A DNA stretch of 64,000 nucleotides from Pseudocitrobacter corydidari (lineage in GTDB: Bacteria > Pseudomonadota > Gammaproteobacteria > Enterobacterales > Enterobacteriaceae): assembly GCF_021172065.1 (NCBI RefSeq), contig NZ_CP087880.1, positions 2,270,583 to 2,334,582 of the forward strand. The letters run 5' to 3'. Shown here piece after piece: positions 19,179 through 29,193 of this stretch (positions are counted from its first letter, which is position 1; the number at the start of each line of letters is the position of its first letter). The notes below the pieces were generated by a model. The model was not told where the DNA came from and made no database searches. It saw only the letters and a list, made by a program, of their open reading frames with translations. Made by a program: the position numbers and the translations under genes.

Positions 19179-20945
19179 TTAATAAGTACGAATCTTCGGC
19201 GGGAACGCCGGACGCAGTTTTGGTTCCATATTGACGCTACGACGCGTCATGGACTCAGACTCTGGCAGATACAGGGAATGGCACAGCCAGTTTGCGTCGT
19301 CACGATCCGGATAGTCGAAGCGGCTATGCGCGCCACGGCTCTCGGTACGGAAGTTCGCGGAAACAGCAGTCGCGTAAGCGGTTTCCATCAGGTTATCCAG
19401 CTCCAGGCACTCAACACGCTGGGTGTTGAATTCGCTGGAAGTGTCGTCCAGACGGGCATTTTTCAGACGCTCACGAATCACTTTCAGTTGCTCAAGACCT
19501 TTCGCCATCGCATCACCTTCACGGAATACCGAGAAGTTATGCTGCATGCATTCCTGAAGCGCTTTACGGATTTCAACCGGATCTTCACCGTCACGGTTGC
19601 CATTCCAGCGATTCAGACGTTCCAGGGAAGCGTCAATCTCTTCTTCAGTGGCATCGCGCAGTGCGCCCTGCTCTGCGATAGATTCCTGCAGATGCAGGCC
19701 AGCCGCACGTCCAAATACTACCAGGTCCAGCAGCGAGTTGCCGCCCAGACGGTTAGCGCCGTGTACGGATACGCAGGCAATTTCACCCACCGCGAACAGC
19801 CCAGGGATCACCACATCTTCACCCTGCTCGTTCACGGTCAGCGCCTGGCCGGTCACTTTGGTCGGAATACCGCCCATCATGTAGTGACAGGTTGGGATTA
19901 CCGGAATCGGCTCTTTAACCGGGTCGACGTGGGCGAAGGTGCGAGAAAGCTCAAGAATGCCCGGCAGACGGGATTCCAGCACTTCTTTACCCAGGTGGTC
20001 GAGTTTCAGTTTCGCGTGCGGGCCCCACGGACCGTCACAGCCGCGACCTTCACGGATTTCGATCATGATGGAACGCGCCACCACGTCACGACCCGCCAGG
20101 TCTTTCGCATTCGGGGCGTAACGCTCCATGAAGCGCTCGCCGTGTTTGTTCAGCAGGTAACCACCTTCACCACGGCAGCCTTCTGTCACCAGCACGCCCG
20201 CACCGGCGATACCGGTTGGGTGGAACTGCCACATTTCCATATCCTGCACCGGCACACCGGCACGCAGGGCCATACCGACGCCGTCACCGGTGTTGATATG
20301 CGCGTTAGTGGTGGACTGATAGATGCGGCCTGCACCGCCGGTCGCCAGCACGGTGGCGTTGGCTTTGAAGTAAACCACTTCACCGGTTTCGATGCACAGG
20401 GCGGTACAACCGACCACCGCGCCGTCAGCGTTTTTCACCAGATCCAGCGCGTACCACTCAGAGAAAATAGTGGTGTGGTTTTTCAGGTTCTGCTGATAAA
20501 GCGTATGCAGCAGTGCGTGACCGGTACGGTCAGCCGCCGCCGCAGTACGTGCCGCCTGCTCGCCGCCGAAGTTTTTCGACTGGCCGCCAAACGGACGTTG
20601 ATAGATACGGCCATCGTCCAGACGGGAGAACGGCAGGCCCATGTGTTCCAGCTCCAGAATCGCTTCCGGGCCGGTTTTACACATATATTCGATCGCATCC
20701 TGGTCACCAATGTAGTCCGATCCTTTTACGGTGTCGTACATGTGCCATTCCCAGTTATCTTCATGGGTGTTACCCAGCGCAACGGTGATACCACCCTGTG
20801 CGGATACGGTGTGCGAACGGGTTGGGAAAACTTTAGAGAGCAGCGCACAGGTCTGGCCGCTCTGGGAAATTTGCAGTGCCGCACGCATACCCGCGCCACC
20901 GGCACCAATTACAACAGCATCAAATTCTCTTACTGGCAGTTTCAT
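19179..20945 (-). CDS. sdhA: Succinate dehydrogenase flavoprotein subunit
   Basis: 588 residues from the ATG at 20945 ([20 protein letters not shown]), matching E. coli. FAD-binding GxGGAG motif at residues 14-19, the covalent flavin His45 in [13 protein letters not shown], and the active-site region around HPTG and RGEGGYLLN. It oxidises succinate to fumarate at the cytoplasmic face. The ATG overlaps the sdhD stop (TGATG), so a longer in-frame start at 20957 is unlikely. Confidence 0.98.
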   Translation of the reverse strand: MKLPVREFDAVVIGAGGAGMRAALQISQSGQTCALLSKVFPTRSHTVSAQGGITVALGNTHEDNWEWHMYDTVKGSDYIGDQDAIEYMCKTGPEAILELEHMGLPFSRLDDGRIYQRPFGGQSKNFGGEQAARTAAAADRTGHALLHTLYQQNLKNHTTIFSEWYALDLVKNADGAVVGCTALCIETGEVVYFKANATVLATGGAGRIYQSTTNAHINTGDGVGMALRAGVPVQDMEMWQFHPTGIAGAGVLVTEGCRGEGGYLLNKHGERFMERYAPNAKDLAGRDVVARSIMIEIREGRGCDGPWGPHAKLKLDHLGKEVLESRLPGILELSRTFAHVDPVKEPIPVIPTCHYMMGGIPTKVTGQALTVNEQGEDVVIPGLFAVGEIACVSVHGANRLGGNSLLDLVVFGRAAGLHLQESIAEQGALRDATEEEIDASLERLNRWNGNRDGEDPVEIRKALQECMQHNFSVFREGDAMAKGLEQLKVIRERLKNARLDDTSSEFNTQRVECLELDNLMETAYATAVSANFRTESRGAHSRFDYPDRDDANWLCHSLYLPESESMTRRSVNMEPKLRPAFPPKIRTY

Positions 20946-21292
20946 CACACACCCCACACCACAACAAATCCATAAATGACGTAAACCACCAGCGCAACAA
21001 CGATTGCCAGTTGCAGCACCATGCGCAGTGCCAGCGGTTTAACGTAGTCGGTCAGCACCTGCCACATGCCAATCCAGGCATGAATCAGGATAGAAAACAG
21101 GGCCAACAAGGTGAACACTTTGGTGAACGCAGAGGAGAAGAAACCACTCCAGACTTCCCAGGTGAGGTCGCCGCTCGTCGCGAAAAAACCAACCATGTAG
21201 ATGATGTACAGAGTCAGGACGATGGCGGTGGCACGTACCAGGATGAAGTCATGTACGCCGTTGCGTCCTAATGCTGAGGCGTTGCTTACCAT
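20945..21292 (-). CDS. sdhD: Succinate dehydrogenase membrane anchor
   Basis: 115 residues, the E. coli length, with three hydrophobic helices. The conserved His in [16 protein letters not shown] is the second haem b ligand, and the Asp/Tyr of the same motif lie near the quinone site. Its start lies inside the end of sdhC, giving a 7-base overlap, and its stop overlaps sdhA. Confidence 0.97.
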   Translation of the reverse strand: MVSNASALGRNGVHDFILVRATAIVLTLYIIYMVGFFATSGDLTWEVWSGFFSSAFTKVFTLLALFSILIHAWIGMWQVLTDYVKPLALRMVLQLAIVVALVVYVIYGFVVVWGV

Positions 21293-21675
21293 ACGAGGAC
21301 TCCTGCAAGAATTGAAAGCACGACAGTAATAACAAAAGAAATTTTGGCGGAGCGCTTACCTGCTTCGAGGGTTTCTTCCAGATAGCCAAAATCCATCAGC
21401 AGATGACGAATCCCTACGATGGCGTGATAAGCCAGCGCCGTCAGGATGCCCCACATAATGAATTTAACGAAGAAGCTGCCCATGATGGAGGACGCATAAA
21501 GGAAGCCTTCCGGAGAGGAAAGACTGGTGCCCAGCAGCCAAAGCAGAATACCGACAGCCACAAACGTTATGACTCCGGAGACGCGATGGAGAATGGACGC
21601 TATCGCCGTGATTGGGAACCGGATCGTTTGCAGATCCAGGTTGACAGGTCTTTGTTTTTTCACATTTCTTATCAT
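21286..21675 (-). CDS. sdhC: Succinate dehydrogenase cytochrome b556 subunit
   Basis: 129 residues when started at [15 protein letters not shown], the E. coli start; an in-frame start 15 bases upstream has no family support. Three membrane helices, with the haem b ligand in [12 protein letters not shown]. With SdhD it anchors the complex and forms the ubiquinone site. It is the first gene of the sdhCDAB-sucABCD operon and is divergent from gltA. Confidence 0.97.
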   Translation of the reverse strand: MIRNVKKQRPVNLDLQTIRFPITAIASILHRVSGVITFVAVGILLWLLGTSLSSPEGFLYASSIMGSFFVKFIMWGILTALAYHAIVGIRHLLMDFGYLEETLEAGKRSAKISFVITVVLSILAGVLVW

Positions 21676-22328
21676 GAATAACGCCCACATGCTGTTCTTA
21701 TTGTTTCCTTTCCTCCGGTCTGCTTGCGGGTCAGACAGCGTCCTTATCTATAACTTCGCGTCATATAAAACTCTGCTTCCAGATGCTAAAACGACGCGTT
21801 ACAACGCTGGGTGGCTCGGGATTGCAGGGTGTTCCGGAGACCTGGCGGCAGTATAGGCTGTTCACAAAATCATTACAATTAACCTACATATAGTTTGTCG
21901 GGTTTTATGCTGAACAGTGATCAACGTCACGATTACAACAATATTTTAAAAATTAATCACGTGATTTGACAAATATTAAACATTATTGTTACAACCATCA
22001 CCTGAAAAAGCATATAATGCGCAAAAGTTATGGGGTCACTCTTTCACCTGATAATAAGTTATGTAACAGTGTGGTGCTATTGACCAAAGTTATCAGGAAA
22101 GTTATTAGTGATAGACAGGTTTGAATACTCGGACTGCTAATACCCTGATTTGCTGTTGTTTCACTGTAGATTAGACGCATACCGTCAAGCGCCATTTGCT
22201 CTGTACCCTGGTATCACCTCTGCAGCAGAGCCTTGAGCCAAATAACAAACTGGTAACGTCGAAATATCAAATGAATGCAAACCAGGTAGCCGGCAGTCTT
22301 AAGCAATAAGGCGCTAAGGAGACCGTAA
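21676..22328. promoter_or_regulatory. sdhC/gltA divergent control region
   Basis: About 650 bases without a gene, corresponding to the E. coli region that carries the sdh and gltA promoters with ArcA and CRP control. A strong sigma-70 promoter for gltA is visible: TTACAA (21989-21994), an 18-base spacer, and TATAAT (22013-22018), about 305 bases before the gltA ATG, which agrees with the long gltA leader of E. coli. The AT-rich part (21900-22000) is likely to hold the sdh promoter and ArcA sites, which I did not place. Confidence 0.75.
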
Positions 22329-23612
22329 ATGGCTGATACAAAGGCAAAAATCACCCTCGGTGGTGACACTGCTATCGAACTGGATGTGCTAAAAGGCACG
22401 CTCGGTGAGGATGTTATTGATATCCGTAGTCTTGGTTCAAAGGGCATTTTTACTTTTGACCCTGGTTTCACCTCTACCGCATCCTGCGAATCCAAAATCA
22501 CATTTATTGATGGTGATGAAGGCATCCTGCTGCACCGCGGTTTTCCGATTGACCAGTTAGCCACTGAATCTAACTACCTCGAAGTTTGCTACATCCTGCT
22601 GCACGGTGAGAAACCGACGCAGGCAGAGTATGACGAATTCAAAATCACCGTGACTCGCCACACCATGATCCACGAGCAGATCACCCGTCTGTTCCACGCG
22701 TTCCGTCGCGACTCTCACCCGATGGCGGTGATGTGTGGGATCACCGGCGCGTTAGCGGCGTTCTACCACGACTCGCTGGATGTGAATAACCCGCGTCATC
22801 GCGATATCGCCGCGTTCCGTCTGCTGTCGAAAATGCCGACCATGGCCGCGATGTGTTACAAATATTCCATCGGCCAGCCGTTTGTTTATCCGCGCAACGA
22901 CCTCTCCTACGCGGGCAACTTCCTGAACATGATGTTCTCCACGCCGTGCGAACCGTACGAAGTGAACCCGATTCTGGAACGCGCAATGGACCGTATTCTG
23001 ATCCTGCACGCTGACCACGAACAGAACGCCTCTACCTCTACCGTGCGTACCGCAGGCTCCTCCGGCGCGAACCCGTTCGCCTGCATCGCGGCCGGTATTG
23101 CTTCCCTGTGGGGGCCGGCACACGGCGGCGCCAACGAAGCGGCGCTGAAAATGCTGGAAGAGATCAGCTCCGTTGAACACATTCCGGAATTCGTGCGTCG
23201 TGCGAAAGATAAGAATGATTCTTTCCGCCTGATGGGCTTCGGTCACCGTGTTTACAAAAACTATGACCCGCGCGCCACCGTGATGCGTGAAACCTGCCAT
23301 GAAGTGCTGAAAGAGCTGGGTACCAAAGATGACCTGCTGGAAGTGGCGATGGAGCTGGAACACATCGCGCTGAACGACCCGTACTTCATCGAGAAGAAAC
23401 TCTACCCGAACGTAGACTTCTACTCCGGCATCATTCTGAAAGCGATGGGCATTCCGTCCTCCATGTTTACCGTTATCTTCGCGATGGCGCGTACCGTGGG
23501 CTGGATTGCGCACTGGAATGAAATGCACAGCGAAGGCATGAAAATCGCCCGTCCTCGTCAGCTGTACACCGGCTACGAAAAACGCGATTTTAAGTCTGAC
23601 CTTAAGCATTAA
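22329..23612 (+). CDS. gltA: Citrate synthase (hexameric type II)
   Basis: 427 residues, the E. coli length and nearly the same sequence. Catalytic residues lie in the conserved [23 protein letters not shown] and [14 protein letters not shown] blocks. It condenses oxaloacetate and acetyl-CoA at TCA cycle entry and is NADH-inhibited in this family. The ATG at 22329 follows an AAGGAG site. It is transcribed alone, divergent from sdhC. Confidence 0.98.
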   Translation: MADTKAKITLGGDTAIELDVLKGTLGEDVIDIRSLGSKGIFTFDPGFTSTASCESKITFIDGDEGILLHRGFPIDQLATESNYLEVCYILLHGEKPTQAEYDEFKITVTRHTMIHEQITRLFHAFRRDSHPMAVMCGITGALAAFYHDSLDVNNPRHRDIAAFRLLSKMPTMAAMCYKYSIGQPFVYPRNDLSYAGNFLNMMFSTPCEPYEVNPILERAMDRILILHADHEQNASTSTVRTAGSSGANPFACIAAGIASLWGPAHGGANEAALKMLEEISSVEHIPEFVRRAKDKNDSFRLMGFGHRVYKNYDPRATVMRETCHEVLKELGTKDDLLEVAMELEHIALNDPYFIEKKLYPNVDFYSGIILKAMGIPSSMFTVIFAMARTVGWIAHWNEMHSEGMKIARPRQLYTGYEKRDFKSDLKH

Positions 23613-23626
23613 TCGGTCTGGATGTG

Positions 23627-23651
23627 AAAAAAGCGCCTGCGGGCGCTTTTA
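23627..23651 (+). terminator. gltA terminator
   Basis: AAAAAGCGCC-TGC-GGGCGCTTTT hairpin with flanking A and T tracts, 15 bases after the gltA stop. It can also work on the opposite strand. Confidence 0.9.
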
Positions 23652-23740
23652 TTTACGGACAAAGTGCATGTTGCCCTTGCCGACATCAATGCCTTCCATG
23701 GCCTACAAAACATTGTAAATACAATATATTGCAGGAACCA

Positions 23741-23772
23741 TGTAGGCCGGATAAGCGCAGCGCCATCCGGCA
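23741..23772. repeat. REP element
   Basis: TGTAGGCCGGATAAGCGCAG followed by CGCCATCCGGCA, a single REP hairpin between the convergent ends of gltA and the GH88 gene. Confidence 0.85.
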
Positions 23773-23809
23773 AGAAACCGCACCAGGTTAACTCTTCAGC
23801 AACACCACT

Positions 23810-24994
23810 CTACCAATAACTCTGCCAGCAGGCCGTCGCTCGGGTCAGTGCCTCCATCAGGAAGTAATCGCCCCATGAGCAACACTCATCCACGCCAATA
23901 TCCCCTTTAAAGTAATAGACCGAGTGTTTTAGCAAACCTTCACCGGGCTGATGTGCCTGGTTGAGATAGCCGTCGAGCATTCGCGATATCATCCTCAGCG
24001 CCAACGTTTCATAGCTTTCCCGGTCCGGATGGGTTACCGGAAGATGCTTCACTAACTCCAGCAATGCGCATGCAAGGATCGCGCTGGCGGAACTGTCTTT
24101 TTCGCTGCGAGGGTCGGTCAATGCCAGATCCCAGTAGCAGATCAGATCTTCCGGCAAGCGGTTTATAAAATAGTTCGCCAACGTCTGGCTGAGTTCAAGC
24201 AGCCGCTCGTCGCCCGTGTAGAGATAGTTGAGCAAAAAGCCATACACGCCCCAGGCCTGCCCACGTGACCAGCATGAATCGTCAGAAAATCCCTGATGCG
24301 TATTGCCAAAACGGGGTTCTCCGCTGTGCACGTCCATGTAAAAGGTATGGAACGTGGAGCCATCTTCCCGCACGATATAACGCCGCGCCTGATCAATATG
24401 CGTTTTCGCAGCGTCGGCATAACGCGCATCGCCTGTCGCCGCACTGGCCTGGTACAGCAGCGGTAAATTCATGTTGCAATCGATGATCATCCTCCCCTGC
24501 TGTTCCGGGTTATCCAGTTCACCCCACGCCTGAATGATGCCGCTTTTATCGTGATAGCGTTCCATCAGCACTTCTGCTGCCTGTTGGGCAATATACATTG
24601 CCTCACGATTGCCGGTTAATTTATGGGCGGCGATACACGAAAGGCTGTAAAGAAAGCCGAGATCGTGATGATTAGTATGTTCGCGAGTCGCAATACGTTT
24701 GCCAAAATCACTAACATGTTGCTCCGCCAGGGTGCGATAAACCGCCTTTCCCGTCCACTCCCAGGCCAGCCACAGCTGCCCCGTCCAGAAGCTGGTTGTC
24801 CACTCCTGGTTATCGATAATCGGATAAATGCCCTGGTTACAGGCAGCATCCGGAAAACGCGTACCGAAATACTCACGATTACGATCGATGGCAGATAATA
24901 TTACCGGTAAGGCGTCGCGTATTTTCTGCGCAATAGCCACGCGTTCACCATCATGTAATTTTGCAGGGGCAATCGGTTCTTTACGAATAGTCAC
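23810..24994 (-). CDS. GH88-family unsaturated glucuronyl/rhamnogalacturonyl hydrolase
   Basis: 394 residues. Family GH88 by its alpha/alpha-barrel motifs: WTTSFWTGQLWLA (about 65-77), HHDLGFLYS with Asp111, IIDCNMNLPLLY with Asp172, and SRGQAWGVYGF near 243-253. The two Asp residues correspond to the catalytic pair of Bacillus unsaturated glucuronyl hydrolase. The family removes the 4,5-unsaturated uronic acid left on oligosaccharides by polysaccharide lyases. No signal peptide is seen, so it should act in the cytoplasm on imported oligosaccharide. It is the last gene of a three-gene operon, 18 bases after the symporter. The precise substrate is unknown. Confidence 0.9.
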   Translation of the reverse strand: MTIRKEPIAPAKLHDGERVAIAQKIRDALPVILSAIDRNREYFGTRFPDAACNQGIYPIIDNQEWTTSFWTGQLWLAWEWTGKAVYRTLAEQHVSDFGKRIATREHTNHHDLGFLYSLSCIAAHKLTGNREAMYIAQQAAEVLMERYHDKSGIIQAWGELDNPEQQGRMIIDCNMNLPLLYQASAATGDARYADAAKTHIDQARRYIVREDGSTFHTFYMDVHSGEPRFGNTHQGFSDDSCWSRGQAWGVYGFLLNYLYTGDERLLELSQTLANYFINRLPEDLICYWDLALTDPRSEKDSSASAILACALLELVKHLPVTHPDRESYETLALRMISRMLDGYLNQAHQPGEGLLKHSVYYFKGDIGVDECCSWGDYFLMEALTRATACWQSYW

Positions 24995-25012
24995 AGCTTT
25001 TATTCTCCAGGA

Positions 25013-26278
25013 TTAATGAATCGCTTCCTGCCCATGAGCGGGCACGGTCGTTGTTTTTTTATGTTGATAGCAGGTCGATAGCGTAATGGCGGAAATACCG
25101 GTAAACACCAGAGTAATCACGCCCATAATGAGATAGGTATGTTCGAAGCCAATTTTTTGATAGGCGTAACCGGCTGGCGGCGCAACCACCACGGAGCCCA
25201 CGTAAATCATCGCCTGATATCCCAGCAGATACATCGTGGCATTCACCCGCTTGTCAAAGTGTTCAGCGATGTACTTAAAGACGGAAACCAGAATCAGGGC
25301 AATTTCAATACCGTATAGCGGTTTGACCAGGCAAATAATTAGCGGGTCGTTCGTCAGTCCGGAAATTATTAATCTCAAGCTGATAACGAGCCCGGTCAGT
25401 ATCATCCCCTGTTTAGCCCCAATGCGATTAATAATCGCAGGCACCAGCATCATGCCAAAAAACTCAGCGGCGGACTGCGCGGTACTCATATAGCCAAACA
25501 TCGCATTACCCTCTTCTTTTGTATCAAAGAAGGTAACGAAATAGCGGGAGAATTGTTGTTCTGCAATAAACATCATCCATGCAACACCCGCAATATAGAG
25601 CGCAAACGTCCAGAATTTTTGATTGCGCAGCAGCTGGAATACATCTCCAATAACAATTTTCTCTTTCGACAGGACGTTGTTATCTTCCTTGCCAAAATGG
25701 TCCACTTTAAGCGTCAGTAAAACCGCAAACATGCAAAGCGCAGATACTGAGCTAATCACAAAATTGATTTTCGGCGACATATTGTAGATGTAGCCAGAGA
25801 ACGAGGAGGCCGTGGCCCAGCCTAATGCCGCCCACATACGAATGCGGCCAAATTCCATATCATATAGACGGCTAAAGCGATCGACATAGGACTCTTCGGC
25901 GGCCACACCTGCATACCAGCCGAGGCTAAAAAAGAGCGCTCCGACAATCATTCCGCTAATAAAGTGCGTTTGTAAAAGTGGCAGATAACACCAGATATAA
26001 AAGGGAGCCATTAACGCCGAGACAATGCAGACAAAATAGAGCAGATGCTTTTTCATGCCCATTTTATCCATGATATAGCCGTACACCGGTTTAATCACCA
26101 CGGCAAAAACACCGTTAATCGCAAATACCGTTCCGATCTCCACACCGTCCAGCCCGGCCTTATCGCCCAGCCAAATAGCATAGAGCCCAAAACTGGCCGC
26201 CCAGGTAAAAGTAAATAAAAAGACAAAGAGACTAAGTTTGATATATGCCGAGCGCGTCGACTGAACAGAGCTGATCAT
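25013..26278 (-). CDS. MFS oligosaccharide:proton symporter (LacY-like family)
   Basis: 421 residues with about twelve hydrophobic helices. The N-terminus (MISSVQSTRSAYIKLSLFVFLFTFTWAASFGLYAIWLG) and the PVYGYIMDKMGMKKHLLYFV loop match the oligosaccharide:H+ symporter family of LacY, RafB and related carriers. The ATG at 26278 has a GGAG site at good spacing; the longer reading from a TTG at 26293 is not needed. It sits between the DUF2264 gene and the GH88 gene and probably imports the uronide oligosaccharide that they degrade. Substrate inferred from context only. Confidence 0.88.
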   Translation of the reverse strand: MISSVQSTRSAYIKLSLFVFLFTFTWAASFGLYAIWLGDKAGLDGVEIGTVFAINGVFAVVIKPVYGYIMDKMGMKKHLLYFVCIVSALMAPFYIWCYLPLLQTHFISGMIVGALFFSLGWYAGVAAEESYVDRFSRLYDMEFGRIRMWAALGWATASSFSGYIYNMSPKINFVISSVSALCMFAVLLTLKVDHFGKEDNNVLSKEKIVIGDVFQLLRNQKFWTFALYIAGVAWMMFIAEQQFSRYFVTFFDTKEEGNAMFGYMSTAQSAAEFFGMMLVPAIINRIGAKQGMILTGLVISLRLIISGLTNDPLIICLVKPLYGIEIALILVSVFKYIAEHFDKRVNATMYLLGYQAMIYVGSVVVAPPAGYAYQKIGFEHTYLIMGVITLVFTGISAITLSTCYQHKKTTTVPAHGQEAIH

Positions 26279-26302
26279 ATTTTTTCTCCGCAAGTGCGTC
26301 AG

Positions 26303-28084
26303 TTAACTTATTTCCAGCGTTTTTGCATTTAGCGTCAGGATCTGCTTTTCCCTTTCAAATGCCACGACAGCATCAATGGATAATGAGGGAAATATCGTGG
26401 CGTTGACGTGGCAAGCCAGCCAGTGCGTGCCGGGTAGCAACGTTTTACCAAGACATGGAATAGCGGCAGGTGCAGCGTACAAAATGTTGCTGTTAGGCGG
26501 GGTAATGACTATCGAGGGCTGGCGTTCAGTCAGAAGATCGTCAATATGACTTACGCCAGACGCGGCGCTGAGCGTGATCCCATTTTTCAGCATCTGCGTT
26601 TGCGTTATCTGATGCTGATTAAGGGCGAACCCGCCTTCGACACAATCGAGCGTGCGCTGCGTTTCGACCCGATGAAGACGAACATGCCCTTGCTCATAAG
26701 GGATAAGCCAGGTGGTTACGTTCACATCAGGCCACGGTTGCCAGACGCTGCGGATCCAATCCGTTGTCATCTCAACGGATTGGCACTCGCGGCGAGTGCG
26801 CCAATAACCGTCCTGCTCGCTGAACAGCAAAGCTGAATCGCAGGAGGCGTGATTCAGGCCATAAACGTCACGCGCCAGGGTGAAACCAAAATGGCTGGAA
26901 TAAGCAAATTTGCTATATTTAGCGTCAAAATTCACAAAATTATTGCGATCGTGTTGGCCCGACATCAGCATCCAGACATGCCGATCATCATCCGCATGAA
27001 TAATAAACTGCCCCGCTTCCACTACCGGGTGGATTGTCTCTCGCGGCGATAACGGTGCCGCATCCGCCTGCCAGAAAACACTCTCCTCCGGTAATGCCAG
27101 AATCAGCAACGCTTTACACGCCCAATAAGGTGAACAAGGGCTGTTATAGTCCTCAGTCATAATCAAATTGGGATAGGTATAGCCGAGCGTAAACAGACCA
27201 TCTGGCGCAATGAAAGGTTGTTTTAGCCACCATTCGATATGACGAAGTATCACGCCTTTCACCACCCCAGGCGTGAAAACATCAAGCCCGGTATAGGCCA
27301 CCGCACTCCAGAACGCCACCTGCACAAAACGGTAGGTCAGGCTGCGGCCAAAAGGAATTGCGCTTCCCTCGGCGGAGAAATAGTGAATATACTCTTTGGC
27401 GAACTGACGCGCGCGCTGACGATAGCGTAAGCAACGCTCTGGATCGGCATCCTGCATAAAGTGGCTATACAGCAAACTGTAGAAATGAAAGCCGCTGGAA
27501 ATATAGTAATCACGCGGTTTATCAGCGCCGTCAGAATACCAACCGTTGCCTAACCAGAAAGACTCAATAGCGTTCAAATGCTGGTTAATGACCATCATGT
27601 CATAATGGCGCCCCACGCTTTTCAGCCCCAGCTGTACCAGCACCGGAAAAAAGTGCCAGTTATTATCTGGAATTTGAATATCCTCGCTCTGGCGTAACCA
27701 ACGCTCCAGGTTATTTTTTTCCTGTTCGGAAAGCGAGGCCCACAGGCCGCTATCAGGCAGAGCTAACGCGAGACCAAAGGCTGCCATTTCAACACAACGT
27801 TGATCGTTATTCGCTAAGTCTCCCCAATAATCAGGATGTTTTGGGTCACTGCCGTGGCGGATACCACGAATAAACGTTTCACGATATTCTTCGCCCTCTT
27901 TTCCACTCAATAGAGGGGCCAGCATCCACAATAATCGGGCGAAACCTTCCATCCCTGCTATATCTCGTGGATATTGCGCGGATGTCTCTCCGGCATCCAG
28001 TCGCGTATTTTCCCGCGTCAGATGAGGAATGGCTGATGACAGCCATTGCTTCGCTATTGCAACGTACTCTTTCCTTGTTCGCAT
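26303..28084 (-). CDS. DUF2264 domain protein, putative cytoplasmic glycan hydrolase
   Basis: 593 residues from MRTRKEYVAIAKQWL. Whole-length DUF2264 signature: RDIAGMEGFARLLWMLAPLL, HGSDPKHPDYWGDLANNDQR, IPDNNWHFFPVLVQLGL and GWYSDGADKPRDYYISSGFH. The N-terminal two thirds looks like an alpha/alpha barrel, as in many uronide-active enzymes; the C-terminal third is predicted mostly beta. From memory, relatives in Bacteroides have glucuronidase-type activity, but I cannot confirm that for this protein. No signal peptide. It is the first gene of the operon, divergent from the AraC regulator. In-frame starts at 28102 and 28123 exist but have poorer ribosome-binding sites. Confidence 0.85.
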   Translation of the reverse strand: MRTRKEYVAIAKQWLSSAIPHLTRENTRLDAGETSAQYPRDIAGMEGFARLLWMLAPLLSGKEGEEYRETFIRGIRHGSDPKHPDYWGDLANNDQRCVEMAAFGLALALPDSGLWASLSEQEKNNLERWLRQSEDIQIPDNNWHFFPVLVQLGLKSVGRHYDMMVINQHLNAIESFWLGNGWYSDGADKPRDYYISSGFHFYSLLYSHFMQDADPERCLRYRQRARQFAKEYIHYFSAEGSAIPFGRSLTYRFVQVAFWSAVAYTGLDVFTPGVVKGVILRHIEWWLKQPFIAPDGLFTLGYTYPNLIMTEDYNSPCSPYWACKALLILALPEESVFWQADAAPLSPRETIHPVVEAGQFIIHADDDRHVWMLMSGQHDRNNFVNFDAKYSKFAYSSHFGFTLARDVYGLNHASCDSALLFSEQDGYWRTRRECQSVEMTTDWIRSVWQPWPDVNVTTWLIPYEQGHVRLHRVETQRTLDCVEGGFALNQHQITQTQMLKNGITLSAASGVSHIDDLLTERQPSIVITPPNSNILYAAPAAIPCLGKTLLPGTHWLACHVNATIFPSLSIDAVVAFEREKQILTLNAKTLEIS

Positions 28085-28276
28085 AATGAAATCTCGTTTC
28101 ATTTGGTAAAGTGTCGGACGCATAATAGGAAAGGAGGACGACGCGCGATTGTGACAGCTGTCTTATTTCTGCACACGACGCGTGACAAAGCACAATATTT
28201 TGTTCAGATTGAGGCGAAAAATTCGATTACGATGATAAAAATTTAAATTTGTTCACATGGTCTGGGTGAGACAAAA
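28085..28276. promoter_or_regulatory. Divergent promoter region of the uronide cluster
   Basis: 192 bases between the DUF2264 operon and the AraC-type gene. It is AT-rich near the regulator. It is the logical site for regulator binding, but I could not identify a direct repeat with confidence. Confidence 0.4.
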
Positions 28277-29125
28277 ATGGCACAAACAGAAGAAAGCAGC
28301 TATCTGGAGCACATCAATCTCAACGATAAGTCGATTTACTTTAATCGAATGAAAGATATGCCAGCCAACTATTATCACTGGCATCAATGCGTAGAGATAC
28401 TGAGCGTGTCGCAGGGTGTCGGCATTGCGCTGATGGATCACCAACAATATACCGTAAAGCCTGGGCGCATTTTTATTTTCCCGCCGGGTAAGCTGCATAA
28501 AGTGTTTGTCGAGCAGGATGCCCGCAACCATTACCATCGAACGACCCTCCACTTTAACGGTACGCAAATTGAACAATATCTTCGCGATTTTCCGCGTCAG
28601 CAGATGCTGTTGCGCCAGCTTTGCGCTCGGGGCGAAAAAGCGCGCGTTTTTGATGTTGGTGATATGCAGCCAATTATTGAAACGCTGCTAAGCCGTTTTG
28701 AGGCACTGGTACAGAGCAAAACGTTTAGTATCAGCGATAGCGCATTTCTGGTGATGCAATTAATCAGTCTGCTTCCGTATGAAGAGCAGGCTACCGGGCA
28801 AAATACCTTTTCGGTGAGAATAATTCGCTGGATAGAAACGCATTTCCACGAACGTTGTTCCCTGGAAGAGATCGCCGCCGAAATGGGCTGTTCGCGCGGG
28901 CATGCCTCACGCCGCTTTCATGAAGAAACCGGCGGTACCATTCAGGAATATCTGATGATGCGCCGCATCCGTCAGGCATGCGAACTGTTGCTGCACACCC
29001 AAAATTCAGTGAGAGATATTGCCGAGCAGGTCGGTTTTTCTGAGTATGCGTGGTTTATTACCTGTTTCCGTAAAAATATGGGAAAAACACCTCTGCAATA
29101 TCGTAAAACTTATGCCTCGGTTTGA
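28277..29125 (+). CDS. AraC-family transcriptional regulator
   Basis: 282 residues. An N-terminal cupin-type sensing domain (about 10-150; HWHQCVEILSVSQGVGI, FPPGKLHKVF) is followed by a C-terminal double helix-turn-helix (about 180-278; CSLEEIAAEMGCSRGHASRRF and SVRDIAEQVGFSEYAWFITCFRKNMGKTPLQYRK). The layout is that of sugar-responsive activators such as RhaS/MelR. It is divergent from the DUF2264/symporter/GH88 operon, so it most likely activates that operon in response to a uronide sugar. Not recognised as a named gene. Confidence 0.88.
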   Translation: MAQTEESSYLEHINLNDKSIYFNRMKDMPANYYHWHQCVEILSVSQGVGIALMDHQQYTVKPGRIFIFPPGKLHKVFVEQDARNHYHRTTLHFNGTQIEQYLRDFPRQQMLLRQLCARGEKARVFDVGDMQPIIETLLSRFEALVQSKTFSISDSAFLVMQLISLLPYEEQATGQNTFSVRIIRWIETHFHERCSLEEIAAEMGCSRGHASRRFHEETGGTIQEYLMMRRIRQACELLLHTQNSVRDIAEQVGFSEYAWFITCFRKNMGKTPLQYRKTYASV

Positions 29126-29193
29126 TGTTGATTTTTGGATTAATATACAGGTGTCCAATCAATATCGTTTGCATTAATCCAGTCGATTATTAA

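Noticed and set aside
19278..20975. Plus-strand frame of 565 codons opposite sdhA
   Set aside because: Antisense shadow of a strongly conserved enzyme gene with no ribosome-binding site or motif support.
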